A program made the translations under genes and the position numbers. A DNA stretch of 64,000 nt from Zanthoxylum bungeanum (lineage: Eukaryota; Streptophyta; Magnoliopsida; Sapindales; Rutaceae): assembly GCA_019454045.1 (NCBI GenBank), contig SKCR01035556.1:51833-115832 (forward strand), in the 5' to 3' direction. Within the stretch, counting starts at the first letter, position 1, and each line of letters begins with the position of its first letter. This document shows positions 10,997 through 22,477 of the stretch, piece after piece. Below the pieces are notes generated by a model. The model ran no database searches, was not told where the DNA came from, and saw nothing but the letters and a program-made list of their open reading frames with translations.

Positions 10997-12355
10997 TATA
11001 GCCAGTCACTCAAGCATCTAATACCTGAACTATGTACATGTCGCTCAAACTTTTCCCAAGGAATTGCTTTCGTCAGCGGATCTGCAATGTTATCCTCTAA
11101 TGCGATCTTTTCGATCTTCACATCGCCACGATGTATGATCTCTCGAATCAGATGGAATCGTCGAAGAACATGTTTGGATCGTTGATGATGAGACCTTGGT
11201 TCCTTAGCCTGTGCTATAGCCCCGCTATTGTCACAATACAATGGAACGGGCTCAACTGCTAACGGACTACTCCTAATCCAATTAGGAATTTTCGGATCCA
11301 AACCGCCTCTTTTGCTGCTTCAGCTGCTGCGATGTACTCCGCTTCAGTTGTTGAATCGGCAATAGTATTGCTTGGAAGATTTCCAGCTCACTGCTCCGTT
11401 ATTCAAACAAAATATGTACCTGGATTGTGACTTAAATTCGTCTCTGTCGGTTTGGAAACTTGCATCGGTGTACCCAGATACCTCAAGTTCTCCATCTCCA
11501 TAGATTAAGAAAGCATCCTTAGTTCTTTTAGATACTTAAGGATAACTTAACCGCCATCCAATGATCCATACCTGGATCGGCTGCCTGATATCGACTGCAC
11601 ATGCTCAAAGCATGGGACACATCAGGTCATGTACATATCATGGCATACATGATCGATCCGACTGCCGAGGCGAACAGAGTCCGACTCATGTTGTCTCTCT
11701 CATCTTGTGTTTTAGGACACATGTCCCTAGATAGATAGACGCCATGTGATATTGGCAACAGTCCCCTCTTGGACTGATCCATGTTGAATCTCTTTCACAC
11801 TTTATCAATATATGTACTCTGGGAGAGTCCAAGTAGCTTTCTAGATCTAATCATCCCGTAGATCTTTATTCCTAGAATAAAAGCTGCTTCTCCCAGATCT
11901 TTCATGGAGAATTTCAATGAAAGCCAAGCTTTCACCGACATTAACATGGGAATGTCATTGCCAATACATCGTCGATATAAAGGACAATAAAAGTCAGTGC
12001 ACTCCCACTAACCTTCTTGTATACACAAGGATCATCTTCGTTTTGAATGAATTCATATTCTTTTATGATCTCATCAAAACGTTGGTTCCACGACCGTGAT
12101 GCTTGCTTCAGTCATAAATGACCGATTTAACTTACAAACCTTGTTTGCAAGTCTAGGTGCGATAAAACCGTCAGGCTGTTGCATATAAACATCCTCCGAA
12201 AGGTTTCCGTTAAGGAAAGCGGTTTTAACGTAGATCTGCCATATTTCGTAATCGTAATATGCAGCTATCGCGCATTATCCGAATGGATTTAATCATGGCA
12301 ACGGGTGAGAAGGTTTCGTCATAATGAACTCCAAGTCGTTGATGATACCCCTTCG
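10996..12355 (-). pseudogene. pol: RT and RNase H of A (part 2, downstream of B)
   Basis: Continuation of A's pol after insertion B. RT begins at 12355 inside the codons for AKG...DETFSP. The RT active-site region near 11985-11960 is shortened: YIDD-like codons remain but the next residues are partly missing. RNase H ends with an open stretch (11301-10996) holding LYCDNSGAIAQAKEPRSH and the typical RSKHVLRRFHLIREII, finishing at DWL before the stop. Several frameshifts lie between 11300 and 12300. The product cannot be made because B separates it from the first half. Confidence 0.85.
12351..12355. repeat. Target duplication of B, left copy (CTTCG)
   Basis: CTTCG precedes B's 3' LTR here and follows B's 5' LTR at 22473-22477. 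Removing B and one copy rejoins A's RT exactly as in the homologous, uninterrupted stretch of E (about 418-427). Confidence 0.95.
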
Positions 12356-14444
12356 TGTTTGAGTTTCAATCAAGTCCCAAGATCATAAACATGCATGCAA
12401 AAAAACGAGTAGAATACAACCAAATGAGGTGCGGAAAAACTCACATGGATCGGTAGAGATGTGCATCAAAGATGGACCAAATTCGCACTTCATGTTTCTG
12501 CCTCCATCAAGCTCGGTTTTGGGCTTCTTGAACTGCAGTGGACTGCACGGTGGGGGCTGTTTTGATGCTCCAAAAATCGGCCATGAAAGACTCCATTGAA
12601 GCCCAAGCTTCAAGCTTTCCAAGCTCACAAATTCGTTTCCCTATCACCATATATAACCTATGTGTGTGCTAGCACTACTCTTCTTCATTTGCTTCTCAAA
12701 TTTCGGTCAACCAGAAATTTTTGGGGAAGAAATCGGCTCCAAGCCGAAAGTGGAAGAAGGAGAGAAAAGAGAGGGAGAGGAAGAGATGCGTAAAAGGTGA
12801 GAGAAAAAAAGTAAAAAGAAAATAAAATGTAATAGGTTTTTATATTTTTTCAAAATAAAACCATTTACCATATATTTTACTTTTCTTTAAATGCTAAAGT
12901 CAAAAAGCAAAAGCAAAAGTTGCTTTTTCAACTTCTACATCAATCACTCAAATCAAGTGACAACATGTCATATCACTCAAAGTGACATTTGATTCGACGC
13001 TTGATGTGACTAGCGATTTGATGCACGATTTGACTTGCGTGCCGCACTCGAATTCGAAATGCGAATGCGCTCGCAAATAATCCCGGGCTCGGGTTCGCTA
13101 ATTCCAAATTAACGAATTTTCCGTTGCGTCATAATTAAATGATTACGCCTAGCGATATCACTATTTACGTCGCTAACGAATTAATTCTAAATTAATTCGT
13201 TCGCCCGAATTAAAATCTAATTTTAATTCCTCGTCGAAATCCAATTTCTTATAATATATCGAATATATTATTTTATCGATTAATTCCAAATTAATCGTTC
13301 TCTCTCTTTAACGATATTTTATCCGAGATAAAATATCTCCGCAATTAATCCCAGATTAATTTTCTCTCTCTTCTAATTAATCCCAGATTAATTAAAGTGC
13401 GAGTCATACGTCATCGGTGAATCTTCAGGAAGCGACCCATGAGATCTCCGGATATGTTGGCAGTAAATACGGTCGTCGGACTATCCGAACACGTAAGTAC
13501 CTCGTACTACGTTTGTACCGATTTACAAGACAAGGTTGGCTTCTAGCAAAGCGCCATGCCTACCCAATTCTCCAGAAATATTCTTACAATATATATATAG
13601 ATCTGTATCAAGCGTAGTATACCGTAGTATTGTGTATATCAGCCCAGTATCAGATAGTCACGTGCTAGGCCTGGGGCTATTTGTGTCTGCCCCGTACGAA
13701 GCACATGTCGGATGTCTGGTAACTAGTCTCTATAATCGGATATACATGACCTTGTCATAATATCCCGATGGCCGCGCAGCACTTAAGAGCACTAATACCG
13801 TATCCTGCGTGACATCATCTCCATATGACTGAAGTGATACTTCCGTCTTGACATCACACCCAATACACTACGACTCTCTGATAAACCCAGAAGTGGTGTA
13901 CGCAGAACCGGTTAAAGCCCTGTACCACCAAGACCAAAGTCTATCGATTATCGTAAGTATTAGCGATGTAAGTCTCAGGTTAAGACCATACACACCTACC
14001 CTGATTTCGGCCTCCATAGACACATAGTCATAATACCAATGGGATTCCGAGGGGTCTATCCAGAGCGAAGCTGTTTCCCGTACCATCGGTGAAACACAAC
14101 CTCCTATCGCACTTGCATAAGTATCCAATCCTTAAATATATGAGAACTATGCCGTCGTGCCCTCACAACGCGCACAAGTGCAATACTAGCCTATTCCGCA
14201 TTATCGATGTCATGTCTCTCGATAATACTCCGGCTAGGGATATTTAATGATTAATCCTTCGTGGACTGATACTGTCTCATATCATCTCAATCCAGGAACT
14301 AATCATATGGACCTCTCTTCATTTATATATCTATGGTGATCTAATCACAAATGATGAGAGTGCAATTTCCTTGTCACATAGTTAATTTGCTACAACAATA
14401 CAGATCTGTGCAAATAGTGACGCTATGGGTCATTTTGTCCAACA
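12356..14444 (-). repeat. 3' LTR of B
   Basis: Sense start TGTTGGACAAAATGACCC at 14444, end TTGAAACTCAAACA at 12356; 2089 bp. It is very like the 5' LTR (20363-22472), differing by small indels and scattered substitutions. It contains the clearest inverted-repeat array in the window (13177-13394). It lacks the GTGGGCCC words found in A, E, I, J and K at the corresponding place (about 13040-13085). Confidence 0.92.
13177..13394. repeat. Array of eight perfect inverted repeats with C-N-A spacer
   Basis: Eight consecutive inverted repeats: 13177-13199 (10-bp arms, spacer CTA), 13207-13229 (10, CTA), 13236-13248 (5, CCA), 13252-13270 (8, CGA), 13277-13297 (9, CCA), 13313-13337 (11, CGA), 13343-13361 (8, CCA), 13374-13394 (9, CCA). 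Arms are AT-rich and different in sequence. The spacer is always three bases, first C, last A. Related arrays sit at the same place in every LTR of the window. Function unknown; hairpins in DNA or RNA, or paired protein sites, are possible. Confidence 0.9.
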
Positions 14445-14457
14445 ATCTCCCACTTGG
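14445..14457 (-). promoter_or_regulatory. Polypurine tract of B
   Basis: Sense CCAAGTGGGAGAT abuts the 3' LTR start TGTTGGAC. It is intact although the coding region is dead, as expected for a sequence kept because it is needed in cis. Confidence 0.9.
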
Positions 14458-17330
14458 CACATAGCCAGTCACTCGAGTGTCCCACACCCGAACTATGTAC
14501 GGTTCGCTCAAATTGCTGAGGAAAGGTTTCGTCAGCGGATTTGCGTAATTATCTTCTGACGCGATTTATACGATCATCACATCGCCACGATGTATGATCC
14601 GAACGAATCAGATGAATATAGAAGTATATATTTGGATCGTCGATGAGACCATTAATTCTTTAGCCTGTGCTGACGCCTAGCTCAGCTGCTAAAAGAACTA
14701 TATCTAATCTAATTAGATTTATTTTCGATCCAAATGGCTTCTATTGCTGCTGCCTCAGCTGCAGCAATAATCCGCATTTGTTGTTAATTCGGCAACAGTT
14801 ATCTTGCTCGGAATATTTCCAGCTTACTATCCCATTATTCAAACTTTATAGTACCGCAGTATTTACCGGTTTGGAAACTTGCAGCAGTGATCCTAGTCAC
14901 TTCAAGTTCTCCTACTCCATAATTTAAGACAAGCATTTTAGTTCTCTAAGATACTAATAGATGTCATTAACTTCAATCAACTTCAATCCAATGACTATCA
15001 CTTGGATTGTCCTGATTGTGACTCCATATGCTCAAAGCGTATGAGACACCATATCGAGTACATTTTAAATGTACAATATCCCAGAGAGTGTTAACAACTC
15101 CAAATCTATCCCAGTAGATCTTTATTCCTTGAATAAAGTTTGTTACTCCCCAGAATTCTACGGAGAATTTCTTTTGAAAGCCAAGCTTTCACCGATTGCT
15201 TTATGGGAATTTCATTGTCAGTGCCCTCCCACTAACCTCCTTATATACACAAGAATTATTTCGTTTTGAGTCAAATCATAAACCATTATGATTATTTCAA
15301 AACGTCGGTTCCAAGAACCTTATGCTTATTTCAATCCAAACATGGATCGAATAACCCGCAAACCTTGTTTGTCGGTTATACAAAATCGTCAGGATGTTGT
15401 AAGCATCCTCCAAAAGGTTTCCTTTTCAGGAAAGCGATTTTGATCTGCAACTGACACATTTCATAAATGAAATATGCAGTTATCAACAAGTATCTTCAAA
15501 ATGGATTTACCATGGCAACAGGTAAAAGGTTGAACCGTTATTAACACAATGTTGATAACGATACCTTTCCGTCAAAAGCCCGGCTTTGTACGTTGGTATG
15601 TTGCCATTCATGTATGTCTTCCTAGAAGAATTTTAAGTACCATTAGGCACAATGCCTTGTGGTACATAAACTAGTATCCAAAACTGGTTGACATACATGG
15701 AATCCATTTCGGATTATATGGCACTTTGCCATAATTAGGGAGTTGATACCTTGTATCACTTCCTTAAAACGTAGTCGGTTGGTATACCTTCATAAGATTG
15801 ACATCTTTATGAGGTTAGATCAGAAACCCATACCCTAGGTCGTTTTCTGACTCTATCCGATCTACTCAGTTCTTGTGTATTCGAAGATTAATGGTACAGA
15901 TTCATCATTGATGAACTATTTGTGTTCCATTAAGGACTTCGTGCGTTGAACAGTATTACTCTCCGATTTTCATCGAGTATCACTATCCTCCTCCCACTGA
16001 CCACTGCATATCGATATTCCTCTCAGGAAAAACCGCATGGTGAGCAACAATCACATTGTTCTCATGTGAGATTTATAAGTACTATACTTATGGATTCCCT
16101 TAGGATAACTTATATTGGCACTTATCCAATTTGGGTCCTTAGTTTGGTATCATCCAAACGTTTTGCCTGGCATATACCCAAATTGTCAGGAATGAGAAAC
16201 CCGGTTTCTTCCCGTTCATATCTAATATGTAATCTTTCAAACAGATTATTATGGAACCTTATTCTAAATAAGTTATTGCACTGTTAAAACTTATCCATTG
16301 AAGGAAATGGTAGCTCAGAGCGACTCATGATTAGCCTTACCATTGTCTAACATGATTCGGTTAATCCGTTCGGACACACAGTCACTTTGACGTGTTCCGA
16401 GAGGAGTCCTCATTTGAAAGAATACTATACTCTTTCAAGTATATAAGAAACTTATTGCTTAAGTATTTTCCATTACGGTCTTACCGTGACGGTATAATAC
16501 TATAGCCGATATGTTTGTCTATTTCGTGTCGAAACTCTAAAAGTTTCTGATTTGTGTTCTTCAAAAGAAACACATAACCATAACGTGATGCCACATCCGT
16601 TAAGGTCACGAAATATTCATGTTCACATCTAGCCTAGCTAGATATGGGCCCACTTACTTCACCATGAATAGGGCTAACAGGTCGGTGGCCCTTATACTAT
16701 TACCAAGTAAATAGTATTTTAGGTACTTTACCTAATAAACTAGATTCGTAGACTTTATTTGAATAGTCAAATCAGTCGTACCTGGTACCCATTCTTCAAA
16801 AGTGTGGATATACGAGTCTTGTATAATTGTGTCCCAGACATCAATGCCACAAATAAGTCTCTATTGATCAAATCAATTTGAGCTTATTTATTTGTCATTT
16901 TATATGTTTGAGATTTTAATTATATTCAAAATATAAATTCTGTTATTTACATATAATGTATTTATCTCAGTATCATCTTTATATAATAAAACACTTAGTG
17001 TTCTCTATAATATAAAGGTTTTATCCGCAACGGATTAAACACTGATATAGAGATAATGTCTCTAGTCAAACTAGTTACATTATAACAGTTCCTAATTTAA
17101 GTATATACCCAAAGGGTAGTTCCTAAACTTAGGTATCTACGGTCGAAACAGCGACTTTCGTCCCGTTTCCGATTCGCAGAGAAATCTCGGCTTGAAGTCA
17201 GTATCCAGCTCATAGCAGATTCTGAACATCAATACATATATTTTATGTACCAGACTAAGTATTTAAAATCCAATTTCAATACTAGTAGTGAACATAACTT
17301 TGACAAATATTTTTAAAGTTAGAGCCTCGC
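14458..17330 (-). pseudogene. Fossil pol of B (RNase H, RT, integrase, protease)
   Basis: Aligns by eye along its length with E and A pol: RNase H about 14458-14900, RT about 15150-15800, integrase about 15800-16900, GAG-pre-integrase and protease about 16900-17250. Three lesions stand out. The RNase H YCDN codons are missing (junction in 14661-14690). The RT YVDD codons are missing (junction at about 15216). Integrase carries nonsense codons (TGA at 16218-16216, TAG at 16224-16222). Frameshifts are numerous. The GVSER glutamate region near 16360 still reads through. No product is expected. Confidence 0.88.
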
Positions 17331-17600
17331 CCTTTCTTTAATTACTTCGTGTCTTCCATATCCAAATGGTAGTCACTTTGGGATATGTCAATTATCTTTT
17401 CAATATTTCACAAACCTTTGGCCAAGCCTTGGGTTTCGGAATATCGAAACGATGTGTACCTCGTGCTACATGCCCAATTGCAAACTTTGACTTTATCTCC
17501 TCTAGAATAGTCAATTAATTCTCCAAGAATTATAAATTGCAATTTTAATACTTCTTAAATCTAAAATTAGATTTATGACAAGTATATTAATTAAGCATTA
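17331..17600 (-). pseudogene. Vestige of gag in B
   Basis: Only the end of the zinc-knuckle region is recognisable: sense DYHLDMEDTK at about 17400-17340, equivalent to the RDCHMDMADMK stretch in D. The sequence then passes into leader-like DNA. Most of gag (about 800 bp in A) is absent. The element could not make its own capsid. Confidence 0.65.
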
Positions 17601-20348
17601 AAGTCATCATCACATAAATCTTCCAAAGACTTTATGCTCTACTTATTTTGCTTAATTTTGGGCTTAAGGTATAATAAGTTATTTTATTAAATAAAGTAAC
17701 CTATTATTTATTCCCAATTTGAAAATTAAATCATTTAAAATATTTTAATCCCAGATTATATTTTAAATATCCAACTTTTCAATTTATCTTGATTACAATA
17801 GTCCAACTATTTAATCAACGATTAGTGGTACTATATATATTATAATGATTATAATAGTCCAACTATATAATCAAATATAATCCAAATAATTAACCTCAAT
17901 TACATTGATTACTATAATCCAATTATAAAATCAACTGTAAACTGAAATTAATTAATTCAAATATATTGATTAATATAATCCAATTATATATAATCAAGTA
18001 TAATACAGTCCAACTGTTTATTAAAACAACAATTTAAATATTAGTCCAACTAACAGTTAATCTAACGACGAAATTTTAAATGAGCGCGTATGGCGAGTAA
18101 TTGAACGAGTATTGCAAATTCAATTCTTGCCTCCCACTATTTTCGTCGAGCCTCTAACCCTCTGTCGAGTACTCGGGAAACCGTGTTTCCTAGTGGGCGG
18201 ATCCCGTTAAATATCACACAATCTTGACTTTGGCCAACAAATGTATGATAATTAACTAGGTATATCTCTAAGATCAATTGGATCTCATCCAACTCCTAGA
18301 TCCAGTAGGTGGACATCCAAGTCCCAAACATATATCTTATATATGCCTATACATCGAATGTATACCCTAACCTTTTTCCTCTGAATCAACTAGGCCTTGG
18401 CTTTGGCATAACAAACCTAGTGATCCCAGTCAAGCGCGGACCCATTGACATAGAAGCTTCGTAATCAATGTCAAGGGACAAGAGTGGTCTTGACTTTGGC
18501 CAACAAACCACAACTTGGACACGACACCGATATGGAACAAAGCCTCGTGATTAAAACACATCTTCGACGGACAAGGGCTTGACTTTGGCCAACAACCCCT
18601 GCCAATCTCGGATCTTGAGTAAGAATCACTCAATGGAAGGAAAATAAACGCTTGATATTTAACGAGGGTTTTTTCGCGTGCAAATTGGCTACCAATTTTA
18701 ATTATCTTTGTTAAGGTCTCATCATCATACACCCTTAAACTGCATCTCAAACACATAATAAAGCGCATATGTAAAATAATAATGATATGCATATGGATAT
18801 TTTACATATTGATCCTAGATCAAATCTCTCACTTTCTCTCTCCCGCTAGCACAAATATTTCTTCTACCCGTTAAACTACACTTCTAAAGAAACCTCATTA
18901 CATTGAGGGGAATAGGTGAGAAGAGAATACAAAGAATATGAGGTGAAAAGGCTGGGACACGCAGGTCCAATTAATAAATCAAATTTATTACAACAATTTC
19001 TAAAATTGCCACACCCATCTAATATCCATCCGATATACATTATCAAACACATCAAACCATGTATTAACATGTTATACAATCATCTAATCACAATGATAAT
19101 AATCAATCTTAATCCAATATCATCATATCCAATTAATCCACCTGTATTCAATCTTTGATTTTGTTCGAAATCGAACTCTGTATCAAATCGAACTACGATC
19201 TTCTCAGAAACTACTCAAATACGTTTCTCAATTAAAATTAAATTACATGATTAAATCCAATTTAATACGTATTTAATTCTAATTCATTATTTAATTCCAA
19301 ATTAAATATTACACTTTATAAAATAAACCTTTACGACTTAAATTCCAAATTTAATCGTTACGGGTCTCAAAGCCCGATTAATATCCAATATTAATTTAAT
19401 TAAAGTCCAATGGGTTTTTAATTAATTTCTTGATGCGTGGACTTTTGGTCAACTCGGGTCAAACCCGCAACCAAAGTCCAATCCGGGAGTTACCCCATAA
19501 GCCCATAAATTAATTTAGGCCTATTAGGCCCAATTAAACGTCAAAGGTTCATTAGTCCGCATTTGGGCCTTTGGAAGCGGTTTTGGGCCTAATTGGATCC
19601 AACCAATTTTGGCCTAAACCAACTTTGTACAACAAAGTCCAATAAACCCAATAACAACTTTAAAAGCCCAAATCCAATTTTAAGCCCAATAATTTAATTT
19701 CAAAAATTCCAAATTTTCCAATTAAATTACCTAAAGTGTATAGCATTATTAATTGCCCAAATCAAAGTTTCCAAAACACTAAATTTGTCCAATTAATCAT
19801 GATTAACATCAATGAATCATGTCCAACATAATTTGATCAAAATCAAACCCATTTCATGCTTCAAGTGTCTCGGCCAAAGGGAAAAATATGCCCAAATCAA
19901 ATTCAATCCAATTGAACCCAATCAAACATAAATTCAACATCCCCAAATGATTTCCAAGTCATCCAATGAACAAAAAATCAAAAATCCAAGACATTAGGGA
20001 GCTAACCAAATTCCAAATTCGGCCATCACAAGCAAATTGGGGAAAAATTGTTCCAAACACTTTTCATCAATTGATCTAATCAATCATCAATTAAACAACA
20101 TTTAAGCATTCTAAATCATCCAATTTCATTAAACATGCTCAAATCAAGTTTAACCAAATTAAAGTTTTGGCCAACAATAAGCAAATTGGGGAAAATCAAT
20201 CCAACTAATTTTTCTTCAAATTGATTACATATAACTCTAAGTTATTCTATACAAGCATTCTTAAACAAACAATTTGTCAAAATCATGCTCAATCAATCAA
20301 AAGCCCCAAATTTTGCTCAAGAACCCTAAAAACGTTTTATGCACCAAT
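17601..20348 (-). other. Untranslated leader of B
   Basis: About 2.7 kb. From the primer site in sense direction: diverged ~150-bp repeats with GGGGAAAA words (20310-19860), a stretch dense in GGCCCA/TGGGCC words (19700-19375), AT-rich inverted repeats (about 19360-19230), the hairpin block around 18890-18920, the GCCAAAG hairpin array (18598-18211), the palindrome CGAGTACTCG near 18168, the purine word AAATAGTGGGAGGC near 18140, and TTGGACTATAATCAATAT-like repeats (18030-17790). No coding frame is supported. Confidence 0.8.
18211..18598 (-). other. GCCAAAG hairpin array in B leader (4 units)
   Basis: Units at 18575-18598 (stem GGG/CCC), 18484-18511 (GTGGT/ACCAC), 18390-18420 (CTAGGT/GCCTAG, one T.G pair) and 18211-18250 (stem weakened by a missing base). 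Loops are TTGGCCAAAGT in the first, second and fourth and TTATGCCAAAGC in the third. Spacing between units is about 90-180 bases, as in A, C and E. Confidence 0.7.
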
Positions 20349-20361
20349 GGCTCTGATACCA
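20349..20361 (-). promoter_or_regulatory. Primer binding site of B
   Basis: Sense TGGTATCAGAGCC, one base after the LTR end. It is a perfect match to the site in E. It is intact in an element with dead genes, which fits continued cis-functionality. Confidence 0.95.
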
Positions 20362-20362
20362 T

Positions 20363-22472
20363 TGTTTTGTTTCAATCAAGTCCCAAGATCATAAATCATG
20401 CATAAAACGAGTAGAATACAACCAAATGAGGTGCGGAAAAACTCACATGGATCGGTAGAGATGCATCAAAGATGGACAAAATTCGCACTTCATGTTTCTT
20501 GCTCCGCCTCCATCAAGCTCGGTTTTGGGCCTTCTTGAACTGCAGTGGACTGCACGGTGGGGGCTGTTTTGATGCTCTCCAAAATCGGCCATGAAAGACT
20601 CCATTGAAGCCCCAAGCTTCAAGCTTTCCAAGCTCACAAATTCGTTTCCCTATCACCATAATATAACCCATGTGTGTGCCAGCACTACTCTTCTTCATTT
20701 GCTTCATTTGCTTCTCAAAATTTCGGTCAAACCAGAAATTTTTTGGAGAAGAAATCGGCTCCAAGCCGAAAGTGGAAGAAGGAGAGAAAAGAGAGGGAGA
20801 GGAAGAGATGCGTAAAAGGTGAGAGAAAAAAGTAAAAAGAAAATAAAATGTAATAGGTTTTTTAATTTTTTCAAAATTAAAACATTTACCATATATTTTA
20901 CTTTTCTTTAAATGCTAAAGTCAAAAAGCAAAAAGCAAAAGTTGCTTTTTCAACTTCTACATCAATCACTCAAATCAAGTGACAACATGTCATATCACTC
21001 AAAGTGACATTTGATTCGACGCTTGATGTGACTAGCGATTTGACGCACGATTTGACTTGCGTGCCGCACTCGAATTCGAAATGCGAATGCGCTCGCAAAT
21101 AATCCCGGGCTCGGGTTCGCTAATTCCAAATTAACGAATTTTCCGTTGCGTCATAATTAAATGATTACGCCTAGTGATATCACTATTTACGTCGCTAACG
21201 AATTAATTCTAAATTAATTCGTTCGCCCGAATTAAAATCTAATTTTAATTCCGCATCGAAATCCATTTCTTATAATATATCGAATATATTATTTTATCGA
21301 TTAATTCCAAATTAATCGTTCTCTCTCTTCAACAATATTTTATCCGAGATAAAATATCTCCGCAATTAATCCCAGATTAATTTTCTCTCTCTTCTAATTA
21401 ATCCCAGATTAATTAAAGTGCGAGTCATACGTCATCGGTGAATCTTCAGGAAGCGACCCATGAGATCTCCGGATATGTTGGCAGTAAATACGGTCGTCGG
21501 ACTATCCGAACACGTAAGTACCTCGTACTACGTTTGTAGCGATTTACAAGACAAGGTTGGCTTCTAGCAAAGCGCCATGCCTACCCAATTCTCCAAAATA
21601 TTCTTACAGGAAAAATATATATAGATCTGTATCAAGCGTAGTATACCGTAGTATTGTGTATATCGGCCCAATATCGGATAGTCACGTGCTAGGCCTGGGG
21701 CTGGATTTGTGTCTGCCCCGTACGAAGCACATGTCGGATGTCTGGTAACTAGTCTCTATAATCGGATATACATGACATTGTCATAATATCCCGATGGACG
21801 CGCAGCACTTAAGAGCACTAATACCGTATCCTGCGTGACATCATCTCCAATATGACTGAAGTGATACTTCCGTCTTGACATCACACCCAATACACTACGA
21901 CTCTCTGATAAACCCAGAAGTGGTGTACGCAGAACCGGTTAAAGCCCTGTACCACCAAGACCAAGTCTATCGATTATCGTAAGTATTAGCGATGTAAGTC
22001 TCAGGTTAAGACCATACACACCTACCCTGATTCGTCGGCCTCCCATAGACACATAGTCATAATACCAATGGGATTCCGAGGGGTCTATCCGGAGCGAAGC
22101 TGTTTCCCCGTACCATCGGTGAAACACAACCTCATATCGCACTTGCATAAGTATCCAATACTTAAATATATGAGAACTATACCGTCGTTCCCTCACAACA
22201 CGCACAAGTGCAATACTAGCCTATTCCGCATTATCGATGTCCTGTCTCGATAATACTCCGGCTAGGGATATTTAATGATTAATCCTTCGTGGACTGATAC
22301 TGTCTCATATCATCTCAATCCAGGAACTAATCATGGGACCTCTCTTCATTATATATCTATGTTTATCTAATCACAAATGATGAGAGTGCAATTTCCTTGT
22401 CACATAGTTAATTTGCTACAACAACACAATGATCTGTGCAAATAGTGACGCTATGGGTCATTTTGTCCAACA
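20363..22472 (-). repeat. 5' LTR of B
   Basis: Sense start TGTTGGACAAAATGACCC at 22472, end TTGAAACAAAACA at 20363; 2110 bp. Closely matches the 3' LTR, including the inverted-repeat array (about 21185-21420). The following CTTCG (22473-22477) is the right copy of the target duplication. Confidence 0.92.
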
Positions 22473-22477
22473 CTTCG

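Larger units (their letters stand above)
12356..22472 (-). mobile_element. Element B: non-autonomous Copia-type retrotransposon, complete
   Basis: Full element of 10,117 bp with two closely similar LTRs, polypurine tract, leader and primer site, flanked by the perfect 5-bp duplication CTTCG, inserted in A's RT. Its inside is a fossil: homology to gag, protease, integrase, RT and RNase H can be followed, but there is no long open frame. The RT and RNase H catalytic motifs are deleted and gag is mostly gone. Element G carries the same lesions. B therefore must have moved with proteins from another copy (inference). Confidence 0.92.
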
